DNA of 10,074 nt. Origin: UBA3071 sp965369635 (lineage in GTDB: Bacteria > Chloroflexota > Anaerolineae > UBA3071). Position 1 is the first letter of the stretch. Each line of letters begins with the position of its first letter. Of this stretch, positions 1-5,719 are shown one piece after another. The stretch is from contig CBDURC010000111.1 in NCBI GenBank assembly GCA_965369635.1, forward strand, positions 1 to 10,074, in the 5' to 3' direction. Below the pieces are notes generated by a model that was given only the letters and a program-made list of their open reading frames with translations, searched no databases and had not been told where the DNA came from. Both the position numbers and the translations under genes were made by a program.

Positions 1-1046
1 ACCTCCACCACCTGGTAGACTCCCGTTGCGCCCACCGGGTGGCCTCGGGCCTTGAGTCCGCCCATGGTGCTGAGGGGCAACTCGCCGTCAATGGCAATGC
101 GCTCGCCATCATCTTCGGCCCAGCGCACGCCCTCGCCCCGCCGGGCGAAGCCGGTGGCCTCCAGCGAGAGCGCGGACATGATGCTGAAGGCGTCGTGCAG
201 TTCGAACAGGTCAATGTCCGCCGGTGTGACGCCCGCCTGCACGTAGGCCTTCTGGCTGGAAAGATAGGCTGCCTCCAGGAACAGCGGGTCACGGCGGTCG
301 TGGATAGCCAGGGTGTCGGTAGCACTGGTGGAGGCCAGGATACGCACCGCGGGCCCGCTGCCGCGCCCGTCGCCTGCCCAGTGAGATGGAGCCAGCACCA
401 CCGCTGCCGCTCCGTCGCAGATGGGCGAGGAGTCCATCAGGTTGATGGGGTCGGCGATCATGGCCGCTTTGCGATAGGTTTCAGCGGTGATCGGCCGGCG
501 GAACATGGCGTTGGGGTTGCCAGCACCGTTGCGGTGAGCGTTGACGCTGAAACCAGCGAAGGCCTCGTGGGGCACGTTGTACTCGTGCATGTAGCGGCGC
601 ATGAGTAAGGCGTTGAGGGCCACGAAGGAGACGCCGTGGCTGACCTCATACTCTTGGTCGGCGGCCAGGGCCAGCGCCGCCGTAGTGTCTGCGCCGATGG
701 CATCGGTCATCTTCTCCACCCCGCAGACAATGACCATGTCGTACAGGCCGCTAGCGACGGCCATGTGGCCCACGCGCAAGGCCGCGGCACCTGAGGCGCA
801 GGCCGCTTCGATCTTGAAGGCCTCGATGCCGCGCAGCCCGACGAAGTCGGCGAAAAGCGCGCCCAGATGCTCCTGCTCTGCCAACTCGCCCGAGAGCATG
901 TTGCCCACGTAGAGCGCGTCGGCCTGCTCGGTGCCCGCGTCCCGCAGCGCGGCCACGATGGCGTCGTGCGCCAGATGACGCAAGGATTTCTCCCACAGTT
1001 CGCCTACGGGCGTCTGTCCAATGCCTATGATGCTGACGTCGCGCAA
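1..1046 (-). CDS. Acetoacetyl-CoA thiolase (acetyl-CoA C-acetyltransferase), archaeal/SCP2-type, C-terminus cut by window edge
   Basis: Condenses two acetyl-CoA to acetoacetyl-CoA, the first step toward mevalonate; cytosolic. The 348 visible residues carry the thiolase landmarks in order: nucleophilic Cys83 in EAACASGAAAL, the ELHDAF motif with His284, and MGGLKARGHPVGATG (328-342) with catalytic His336. The MGGLKARGHP form is that of archaeal and SCP2-like thiolases rather than of the PhaA/AtoB type. The start is a TTG at 1046-1044, chosen because GGAGG lies 8 nt upstream and the protein then opens directly with the first beta strand (MRDVSIIGIGQTP). It is the third gene after HMG-CoA reductase and HMG-CoA synthase, all on the minus strand. 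In archaea this thiolase forms a complex with HMG-CoA synthase bridged by a DUF35 protein; that gene is not in the window. The extreme C-terminus lies off the left edge. Function is secure; exact substrate range is inferred from context. Confidence 0.9.
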   Translation of the reverse strand, partial: MRDVSIIGIGQTPVGELWEKSLRHLAHDAIVAALRDAGTEQADALYVGNMLSGELAEQEHLGALFADFVGLRGIEAFKIEAACASGAAALRVGHMAVASGLYDMVIVCGVEKMTDAIGADTTAALALAADQEYEVSHGVSFVALNALLMRRYMHEYNVPHEAFAGFSVNAHRNGAGNPNAMFRRPITAETYRKAAMIADPINLMDSSPICDGAAAVVLAPSHWAGDGRGSGPAVRILASTSATDTLAIHDRRDPLFLEAAYLSSQKAYVQAGVTPADIDLFELHDAFSIMSALSLEATGFARRGEGVRWAEDDGERIAIDGELPLSTMGGLKARGHPVGATGVYQVVE

Positions 1047-1074
1047 GGCTCCAACCTCCGGTGGTAGACGAGGA

Positions 1075-1119
1075 AACAAGTAAATAAGTAGACAAGTACA
1101 CAAGTACACAAGGGCAAGG
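1075..1119. repeat. Degenerate 8-bp tandem repeat (consensus near ACAAGTA plus one base)
   Basis: Five consecutive 8-bp units can be read: AACAAGTA, AATAAGTA, GACAAGTA, CACAAGTA, CACAAGGG, followed by CAAGG. It sits directly upstream of the thiolase ribosome site on the minus strand. Unit length, degeneracy and intergenic position resemble the short tandemly repeated sequences of filamentous cyanobacteria; it has no visible coding role. Confidence 0.75.
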
Positions 1120-1130
1120 ACAGACGCTCA

Positions 1131-1197
1131 GGTTCGTAGTAGCGGCTTCAGCCGTATTCTTGGTCAGCCAGAGGCGCTGAAGCGCCTACTACGAACC
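1131..1197. repeat. REP/BIME-like paired hairpin element, copy 1
   Basis: Outer 12-bp arms GGTTCGTAGTAG (1131-1142) and CTACTACGAACC (1186-1197) are perfect inverted repeats. Just inside each arm is a small hairpin: CGGC-TTCA-GCCG (1143-1154) and GGCGC-TGAA-GCGCC (1173-1186). Both hairpins are preceded, on their own strand, by the GTAG tetranucleotide typical of REP elements, so the unit looks like two REPs facing each other. A diverged copy lies at 7566-7620. No REP-associated transposase is present in the window. Confidence 0.7.
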
Positions 1198-1209
1198 TCC
1201 CCACCCTGC

Positions 1210-2295
1210 TCAGTGTGTATGCAGCTTGCGGCGGTAGCGCACGTAAGTGCCGTAGTCAATCTCCTTGCGCCGCCGGACGTAGTCCTGCGTGCTGGGGGCG
1301 CGCCGCCGCCGCTCACTGATACGCTCGGTGACCTCCAGCGAGAAAGCATCCGATCCAGCACCCGAGCCGAATGAGACCAGCAGCACGCGGTCGCCCGGCT
1401 CCGCTTTGTCAAGCACACTGCTGAGGCCGATGAGCGACGAGCCAGCGTAGGTGTTGCCGATCACGGACACCAGCAGCCCGGCCTCGATCTGCTCCGGCGT
1501 GAAGCCCAGCCGTTGCGCCGCTCGCCGTGGGAACTTGCTGTTCGGCTGATGGAAGACGGCGTAGCGGTAGTCGGCTGGTGTGCGGCCCAGCGCCGCCAGC
1601 AGTGTCTCGGCTGCGGAGACAACGTGGCGGAAATAGGCTGGCTCGCCGGTGAAACGGAAGCTGTGGCTGGGGTAGTGCATGTTTGGCCGTCGCCAGAAAT
1701 CGGGTGTGTCGGTCACGTAGGAATAGGAGCCCTCGAAGACCGCCAGGCTCTCCTCGGCGGGGCCGAAGATGTAAGCCGCACCGCCAGCCGCTGCAGTGTA
1801 TTCCAGCTCGTCGCCCGGACGGCCCTGGGCCGTGTCCATGCCGATGGCCAGTGCGTAGCGGGCCATGCCCGAGCCCACCAGGCCGATGGCGGCGACCATT
1901 GCCTCTGTGCCCGCCTTGCAGGCAAACTCCCAGTCGCCGGCCTGCACGCCCGGCGTCGCCCCGATCGCTTCGGCGACGATGGTGGAGGTGGGCTTGACGG
2001 CGTAGGGGTGCGATTCGCTGCCCACCCAGACGGCGCGGATCTGTTGCGGGTCAATCTGCGCCCGCGCCAGGGAGTTGCGCGCCGCTTCGATGGACATGGT
2101 GACCGTGTCCTCGTCGAGGCCCGGCACCGCCTTCTCCTTCAGCGGTAGTCCTCCCTTGCCACCCTTCCAGATGCGGTTGATCTCCGCAGCGGGCAGCCGG
2201 TAGCGGGGCACATAGGCTCCGTAACCAACGATGCCCACGTCGCGATCGGGTTTCAGCAGAATGTTCATCTCATCAGCACGCATGTTGTCAGTCAT
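1210..2295 (-). CDS. Hydroxymethylglutaryl-CoA synthase, archaeal type
   Basis: Joins acetyl-CoA and acetoacetyl-CoA to HMG-CoA, the second step of the mevalonate pathway. The 361-residue protein matches the archaeal HMG-CoA synthase family in length (about 350) and motifs: GIVGYGAYVPRYR near the N-terminus, catalytic Cys126 in EFACKAGTEA, His249 in FHQPNSKFP, GNTYAGSS (280-287), and SFGSGAGSDAF (308-318) before the tail. Eukaryotic and Firmicutes MvaS proteins have a different Cys context, so no mvaS symbol is given. The ATG at 2295 is preferred because AGAGG lies 9 nt upstream; a TTG at 2304 would abut that site with no spacing, and internal ATGs at 2283 and 2268 lack good sites. It lies between the reductase (108-bp gap) and the thiolase (163-bp gap), same strand. 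Confidence 0.95.
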   Translation of the reverse strand: MTDNMRADEMNILLKPDRDVGIVGYGAYVPRYRLPAAEINRIWKGGKGGLPLKEKAVPGLDEDTVTMSIEAARNSLARAQIDPQQIRAVWVGSESHPYAVKPTSTIVAEAIGATPGVQAGDWEFACKAGTEAMVAAIGLVGSGMARYALAIGMDTAQGRPGDELEYTAAAGGAAYIFGPAEESLAVFEGSYSYVTDTPDFWRRPNMHYPSHSFRFTGEPAYFRHVVSAAETLLAALGRTPADYRYAVFHQPNSKFPRRAAQRLGFTPEQIEAGLLVSVIGNTYAGSSLIGLSSVLDKAEPGDRVLLVSFGSGAGSDAFSLEVTERISERRRRAPSTQDYVRRRKEIDYGTYVRYRRKLHTH

Positions 2296-2318
2296 CAAAT
2301 CCAACCTCTCGAAAGCTG

Positions 2319-2346
2319 ACGAGCGACGAGCGACGAAGGACGAACG
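2319..2346. repeat. 7-bp tandem repeat (ACGAGCG type) between reductase and synthase genes
   Basis: Four consecutive heptamers: ACGAGCG, ACGAGCG, ACGAAGG, ACGAACG. They lie just upstream of the HMG-CoA synthase ribosome site on the minus strand, in the 108-bp gap after HMG-CoA reductase. Similar short-period arrays occur at 1075-1119 and 4424-4451. No coding role is visible. Confidence 0.7.
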
Positions 2347-2403
2347 CCGAATCTACCCTCCGTCCTCGGTCTCTCGGGGCATTCTTGCTCGCGAAGGATA
2401 GTC

Positions 2404-3696
2404 TCATGCCTCAGGTGTTAGCTCTCCCAGAATCTCCTCTGCCCGATCCGGCCGAATCTGCCGCTCCGCCACCAGCCTGGCGGCGACGCGATCCACCAAT
2501 TCCCCTGTGGCTCCGGAGGCGGCGGCCACCTGCCGAGCGTGCAACCGCATATGCCCCCGCTGGATGCCCTCAGCGGCCAGGGCGCGGATGGCGGCCAGAT
2601 TCTGCGCCAGCCCCACAGCAGCGATGACCTCCGCCAACTCGCGGGCGGTCTTCACGCCCAGAATCTTCAGCGCCAACTTAGCCATGGGATGCACCCGCGT
2701 CGCCCCGCCCACGATGCCCACTGCCAGCGGCAACTCGATGGAGCCCACCAGGTTGCCCTCAATGTCTCGTTGCCATTGGGTGAGCGAGGTATAGCGACCG
2801 GAACGGGCGGCGTAGGCATGAGCGCCCGCTTCCACGGCGCGCCAGTCGTTGCCTGTGGCCAAAACCACAGCGTCTACGCCGTTCATGATGCCCTTGTTGT
2901 GCGTGGCGGCGCGATAAGGGTCGGCGGCAGCGAAGGCCCAGGCCTCCACGATCCCCTGCGCCACCTCCTCACCGCTGAAGCCATCCTCGGGGCGAGCCAG
3001 CGCCTCAACTGGAATCGCCGTGCGCGCTCTCGCCAGACGGCGGTCGGCCAGGTTGGAAAGGATGCGCAGCCGCACGCGGCCGCCGCTGATCTTCTCGACC
3101 AGCGGGGCCAGCGCCTCGCAGGCGGTGTTGACCGTGTTGGCCCCCATGGCGTCGCGGCAGTCGTAGATGAGGTGCAGGATCAGCATGGGGCCGGCGGGAG
3201 TGTCATTGAGTATGCGTGCTTCCAGATCGCGAGCGCCGCCGCCCAGCCGCACGATGACCGGATCCTGTTCGTTGGCCAGTACCAGCAGCCGCTCGCGGTT
3301 GTCCAGCAACCGCTGACGGGCTGCAGGCAGATCGTCCACGCCCAGCACCTGAATCTGGCCGATCATCTCCGGCTCCGTGCTTTCTGTCCAGAAGCCCTCA
3401 CCAGCGCGGGCAAGCCTGGCTGCGTAGCTGGCCCCAGCCACCACCGATGGCTCCTCAATGACCATGGGGATGAGATAGTCCCGGCCGTTGATGAGGAAAT
3501 TGACGGCGATGCCCAGCGGCAATCCGTGTGTGGCCACCACGTTCTCGATCATCTTGTCGCCCTGGGCCACGCTCAGCCCCTGGCGCAAGGTGGCGACCTC
3601 ATCTGCGGTCAGGTCGGTCCACTCGGCGACGATGCGCAGCCGCTCCTTGGCGCTGTGCCTGTAGAAACTTCTCAGACGGGAAGAACGATCTGCCAT
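2404..3696 (-). CDS. mvaA: Hydroxymethylglutaryl-CoA reductase, class II (degradative-type family)
   Basis: Reduces HMG-CoA to mevalonate, the committed step of this isoprenoid route; soluble enzyme without membrane domain. The 430-residue length equals that of class II enzymes such as Pseudomonas mevalonii MvaA (about 428). Landmarks: SRLRSFYRHS at the N-terminus, MIENVVATHGLPLGIAVNF (49-67), catalytic Glu in EEPSVVA (81-87), DAMGANTVN (182-190), Lys268 in HNKGIMNG, Asp284 in TGNDWRAVEAG, and His382 in GHMRLHAR. Asp145 in LANEQD aligns, from memory, with P. mevalonii Asp146, which favours NAD(H), so NADH use is inferred. The ATG at 3696 follows AGGAG by 7 nt. First gene of the operon, behind a strong promoter and leader hairpin. 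Despite the family name, the synthase and thiolase downstream argue for a biosynthetic role. Confidence 0.96.
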   Translation of the reverse strand: MADRSSRLRSFYRHSAKERLRIVAEWTDLTADEVATLRQGLSVAQGDKMIENVVATHGLPLGIAVNFLINGRDYLIPMVIEEPSVVAGASYAARLARAGEGFWTESTEPEMIGQIQVLGVDDLPAARQRLLDNRERLLVLANEQDPVIVRLGGGARDLEARILNDTPAGPMLILHLIYDCRDAMGANTVNTACEALAPLVEKISGGRVRLRILSNLADRRLARARTAIPVEALARPEDGFSGEEVAQGIVEAWAFAAADPYRAATHNKGIMNGVDAVVLATGNDWRAVEAGAHAYAARSGRYTSLTQWQRDIEGNLVGSIELPLAVGIVGGATRVHPMAKLALKILGVKTARELAEVIAAVGLAQNLAAIRALAAEGIQRGHMRLHARQVAAASGATGELVDRVAARLVAERQIRPDRAEEILGELTPEA

Positions 3697-3764
3697 GTCC
3701 TCTCTCCTGAACTCCCCTCATGTTTCGGCCTGCGGGGGGGGCTGCTGATGACACGTCACACGCG

Positions 3765-3797
3765 AAAGCGCCGCTCACCTGCAGGTGACGGCGCTTT
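3765..3797 (-). promoter_or_regulatory. Long hairpin at the predicted 5' end of the HMG-CoA reductase mRNA
   Basis: On the minus strand, outer arms AAAGCGCCG and CGGCGCTTT (9 bp) enclose the perfect palindrome TCACCTGCAGGTGA, giving a stem of about 14 bp with one bulged G and a UGCA loop. It starts only a few bases after the transcription start predicted from the promoter at 3807-3835, about 70-100 nt before the reductase ATG. No T-tract follows, so it is not a simple intrinsic terminator. It could stabilise the transcript, act in a leader regulatory RNA, or, as DNA, be an operator palindrome just downstream of the start site. Confidence 0.7.
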
Positions 3798-3806
3798 GCC
3801 AAGCGC

Positions 3807-3835
3807 ATCATATCATATCATGGGTTGGCTGTCAA
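3807..3835 (-). promoter_or_regulatory. Sigma-70-type promoter of the mevalonate operon
   Basis: On the minus strand, a perfect -35 TTGACA (3835-3830) is followed after exactly 17 bp by TATGAT (3812-3807), one base from the consensus -10. The predicted start is near 3800, giving a leader of about 105 nt before the HMG-CoA reductase ATG at 3696. No competing element of this quality was seen in the interval. Confidence 0.8.
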
Positions 3836-3872
3836 AACCTACCGAGTTCGTGCCGGGACCTTCAGACCCAGT

Positions 3873-3904
3873 ACGGTTCAGCCAGGAGACGGTTCAGTTG
3901 GGAG
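3873..3904. repeat. Tandem 16-bp direct repeat upstream of the mevalonate promoter
   Basis: ACGGTTCAGCCAGGAG (3873-3888) is followed immediately by ACGGTTCAGTTGGGAG (3889-3904), identical at 13 of 16 positions. In the minus-strand reading this lies roughly 70-105 bp upstream of the predicted start of the reductase mRNA, where activator sites are common; a simple local duplication is equally possible. Confidence 0.6.
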
Positions 3905-3918
3905 GGAGTTGAACTCCC
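3904..3918. repeat. Perfect palindrome GGGAGTT-N-AACTCCC
   Basis: Seven-base arms around one central base, 44 bp past the stop of the four-helix membrane protein on the minus strand. As RNA it folds to a 5-bp stem with a 5-nt loop but has no U-tract, so a terminator call is not supported. Its minus-strand loop also reads like a tRNA T-loop (see findings). Confidence 0.5.
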
Positions 3919-3961
3919 GACTTCGGCAGTGCAACCGCCTCAGAATGGCTTATCCTTCTCT

Positions 3962-4405
3962 CTATCGCCCGCGGCGGAATCCGGCCACCAAGATAGATAC
4001 GCCAACAGCGATGATGATCAGCGCCCAGGTCACGCCCCAGCCAATGAAGCCGCTCAGGCCCAGGCCGAAGAGGACAGCAGCGAGGATCAGCGTGCCGCGG
4101 ATGGGCTGGCTATATTCGGGTATCAGCGATCGCACGATAGCTTCCACGCCGACGATCAGGCCTGCACACATGAGGGCTATGTCCCAGCCGTTCCCTCTGA
4201 AGATGAGAACATTGAGGTTGTCCAGGATTAGTACCAAGCCCCCGACGATGAGGATAGCCGCCCAGACCATGGCGCTCAGCGGGTCTTGCCGCCACTTCTC
4301 GGCCATGTCACGGGGCTTTTCCTCCTTCTCGTGTGTCTTCTCTTCTTCCTTCTCACCCTTCTCGCTCCCCCACTCTTCTCTTTCCGGAGATGGTTGTTCG
4401 GTCAT
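3962..4405 (-). CDS. Four-helix membrane protein, LiaI/LiaF-transmembrane-like
   Basis: Small integral membrane protein of 147 residues, no enzymatic motif. Residues 8-41 are extremely charged (runs of E and K) and probably disordered or helical in the cytoplasm. Four hydrophobic segments follow at about 44-62, 73-93, 102-121 and 123-143, ending in a positive FRRGR tail. The pattern of paired short helices joined by tight turns resembles the transmembrane region of LiaI/LiaF-like envelope stress proteins; family membership is inferred from this and from the LiaF-like neighbour 120 bp upstream on the same strand. The ATG at 4405 follows AGGAGG by 8 nt; an earlier out-of-frame ATG overlaps the spacer. 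No stress-response kinase or regulator is encoded nearby, so its role is unassigned. Confidence 0.8.
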   Translation of the reverse strand: MTEQPSPEREEWGSEKGEKEEEKTHEKEEKPRDMAEKWRQDPLSAMVWAAILIVGGLVLILDNLNVLIFRGNGWDIALMCAGLIVGVEAIVRSLIPEYSQPIRGTLILAAVLFGLGLSGFIGWGVTWALIIIAVGVSILVAGFRRGR

Positions 4406-4423
4406 CTTTCATGCCTCCTGAAT

Positions 4424-4451
4424 ACTCAATATCCAGTATCCAATACCGATT
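4424..4451. repeat. 7-bp tandem repeat (ATCCAAT type)
   Basis: Four heptamers in a row: ACTCAAT, ATCCAGT, ATCCAAT, ACCGATT. They sit in the 120-bp gap between the LiaF-like gene and the four-helix membrane protein, just upstream of the latter's ribosome site on the minus strand. This is the third short-period array in a same-strand gap of this window. Confidence 0.65.
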
Positions 4452-4525
4452 GCCGCGTCAAGTGCGACGGATGCGCACGTGACACAGCACGACCTTCCGA
4501 GTCTGGAGACGCGGAGGCCCGTCCA

Positions 4526-5473
4526 CTAGCGGATGGTAATGGCCCCCGACCCCATGTCAATTTCGATGGAGACGCGGTCTGCCGCCGTGCCGTAGCCGTC
4601 CGTCTCCCAGACGCCGTCGCCCTGTTCCTTGCCCCGCACCAACTCGAAACGCGGCCCGGGGCGAAAGTCGCCGCTCCCCTTGTCCAGATCAACCCGGGCG
4701 GCCATGCCTTCAGGCAGCGTGATGTCCAGCTTGCCGGAGCCCAGGTCAAGCGTGCATTCTACCTTCCCCGAGATGGGCAGTGTCAGCGATGTCTCCCCTG
4801 AGCCCTGGTCGAAGTCGAAGTCCGTCACTTGCAGGCCACTCAGGTCTACGTCGTACGTGCCGGAGCCGGCATCGAGCTTGATCTCGTATAGGACGTCGCG
4901 GCTGAGTCCCACGTCCCATCGCTCGCGCTCGCCGGACACCCAGAAGAAGGGGTTGACGGTCCGGACGTCCAGCTTGACATCTGCTCGGTCGCCTCGCTTG
5001 CTCACGTCGAAGATCAACTCGCCGTAGTGGCTGACGTCTGCTTCGATCAAGCTGGCGGACTCCTCCAGCTCGTCCAGCGTGAAGTCCGCGCCCCCTGCGT
5101 CCAGAACGACCCGCGCCTGCGTGGTCCCGCCCAGCGGCTGCGAGACCCGCTCCGTGCGCAGTTCCACACCCGTTCGCAGCTTGCTCAGTGCGGGAATCTG
5201 CGGTGCGAACCAGATGAGCGCGATGATTGCGGCGATGACGGCGATGCCCAGCAGCGCGCTGATCACGGCCCCCAGCGTTGAGCGGCTGCCTAACAGGATG
5301 TCAATGCCGACCAGTATCAGCAGCACGGGCCAGAAGCGCCACAGAACGGCCCAGACGTTCTCTGCCTGCAGGTAGCCGAAGTTGACCAGCAAGAAGATGA
5401 CGCCAATGCCGATCAGTACCAACGGCCAGAAGAGGCTAGGGCCTCTGTGGCGCCGTGAACGATGCTCGCTCAT
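4526..5473 (-). CDS. LiaF-like / toast-rack membrane protein with 21-residue DxGSG beta-repeats
   Basis: 315 residues. Three N-terminal hydrophobic segments (about 14-35, 41-62, 66-90) resemble the LiaI-LiaF transmembrane region. The remaining 225 residues are a beta-rich domain, presumably extracytoplasmic, of the toast-rack/DUF4097-like kind. It carries DxGSG motifs at 201, 222, 243 and 264, spaced exactly 21 residues, plus one at 306 (two periods later), with alternating hydrophobics between, as in a beta-solenoid. LiaF-type proteins sense or modulate cell-envelope stress; here no LiaRS partner is present, so function is only suggested. The ATG at 5473 has GGAG 8 nt upstream. It is followed on the same strand by the four-helix membrane protein, a likely operon, and preceded by twin palindromic sites. 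Confidence 0.88.
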   Translation of the reverse strand: MSEHRSRRHRGPSLFWPLVLIGIGVIFLLVNFGYLQAENVWAVLWRFWPVLLILVGIDILLGSRSTLGAVISALLGIAVIAAIIALIWFAPQIPALSKLRTGVELRTERVSQPLGGTTQARVVLDAGGADFTLDELEESASLIEADVSHYGELIFDVSKRGDRADVKLDVRTVNPFFWVSGERERWDVGLSRDVLYEIKLDAGSGTYDVDLSGLQVTDFDFDQGSGETSLTLPISGKVECTLDLGSGKLDITLPEGMAARVDLDKGSGDFRPGPRFELVRGKEQGDGVWETDGYGTAADRVSIEIDMGSGAITIR

Positions 5474-5509
5474 GTCTGTTTCTCCTTTCCTGCTTCTGTC
5501 ATGATTGCC

Positions 5510-5515
5510 GATGAT
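5510..5515 (-). promoter_or_regulatory. Possible -10 element for the LiaF-like gene
   Basis: TATCAT on the minus strand, 37 bp before the ATG at 5473. The hexamer 17 bp upstream (GAGATA) is a poor -35, as expected for a promoter needing help or held by a regulator; the two palindromes (5518-5532, 5540-5554) lie exactly over and upstream of that -35 position. Weak evidence on its own. Confidence 0.35.
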
Positions 5516-5516
5516 A

Positions 5517-5556
5517 GCGCGACGATTCGGCGCTATCTCCGCGACGATTCGGCGCT
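5517..5556. promoter_or_regulatory. Two copies of a palindromic operator-like site upstream of the LiaF-like gene
   Basis: An 18-bp direct repeat CGCGACGATTCGGCGCTA occurs at 5517-5534 and 5539-5556, identical in all positions. Each copy contains the interrupted palindrome GCGnCGAnTCGnCGC (5518-5532 and 5540-5554), so centres are 22 bp apart, about two helical turns. The proximal copy also sits inside an 8-bp inverted repeat, GATAGCGC (5512-5519) and GCGCTATC (5529-5536). Placement 45-85 bp before the start codon suggests a dimeric regulator binding twice on one face. The regulator is not identifiable from the window. Confidence 0.6.
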
Positions 5557-5574
5557 AATCTCTATGAAGACACT

Positions 5575-5590
5575 ACGCACAACGTCGTGC
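5575..5590. promoter_or_regulatory. Additional dyad CGCACnACGTnGTGCG
   Basis: A 16-bp palindrome broken only at two symmetric positions, 19 bp upstream of the twin operator-like sites on the minus strand. It may be a separate binding site. The rest of 5591-5719 shows a small GTGGC-GAC-GCCAC hairpin (5689-5701) but no gene or T-tract terminator. Confidence 0.35.
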
Positions 5591-5719
5591 GGAGTTTCAA
5601 CCGCTGAGCGTTTTGCAATGGTTCCCTCAGTCGGGGGGATTCGGCTCAGCTTCACCCAGATGTGCGGGTTCGCCTTCGAGCTCTCGACGTGGCGACGCCA
5701 CATCGCACCCTTTGCTCAT

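Larger units (their letters stand above)
1047..1209. other. HMG-CoA synthase/thiolase intergenic region with tandem repeat and paired hairpins
   Basis: This 163-bp gap is long for genes of one operon and is almost filled by repeats: an 8-bp tandem array (1075-1119) and a two-hairpin element (1131-1197), each listed separately. No coding sequence is supported here. No clear sigma-70 promoter for the thiolase was seen, and the hairpins lack a T-tract, so read-through from the synthase gene is likely but possibly reduced. Confidence 0.6.

Noticed and set aside
1075..1119. CRISPR array
   Set aside because: Units are only 8 bp with no spacers, and no cas gene is present.
2296..2304. TTG at 2304 as the HMG-CoA synthase start
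   Set aside because: The only Shine-Dalgarno-like AGAGG ends immediately before it, leaving no spacer; the ATG at 2295 has 9 nt.
2539..3912. A 457-codon plus-strand open frame
   Set aside because: It lies opposite the HMG-CoA reductase gene, whose motifs are unmistakable, and its own translation shows no recognisable domain; it is an antisense shadow of GC-rich coding DNA.
3904..3918. Intrinsic terminator after the membrane operon
   Set aside because: The stem is only 5 bp as RNA and no U-tract follows on the minus strand.
5689..5701. Terminator hairpin GTGGC-GAC-GCCAC after the small membrane protein
   Set aside because: The stem is 5 bp and no T-tract follows; it remains only a weak dyad.
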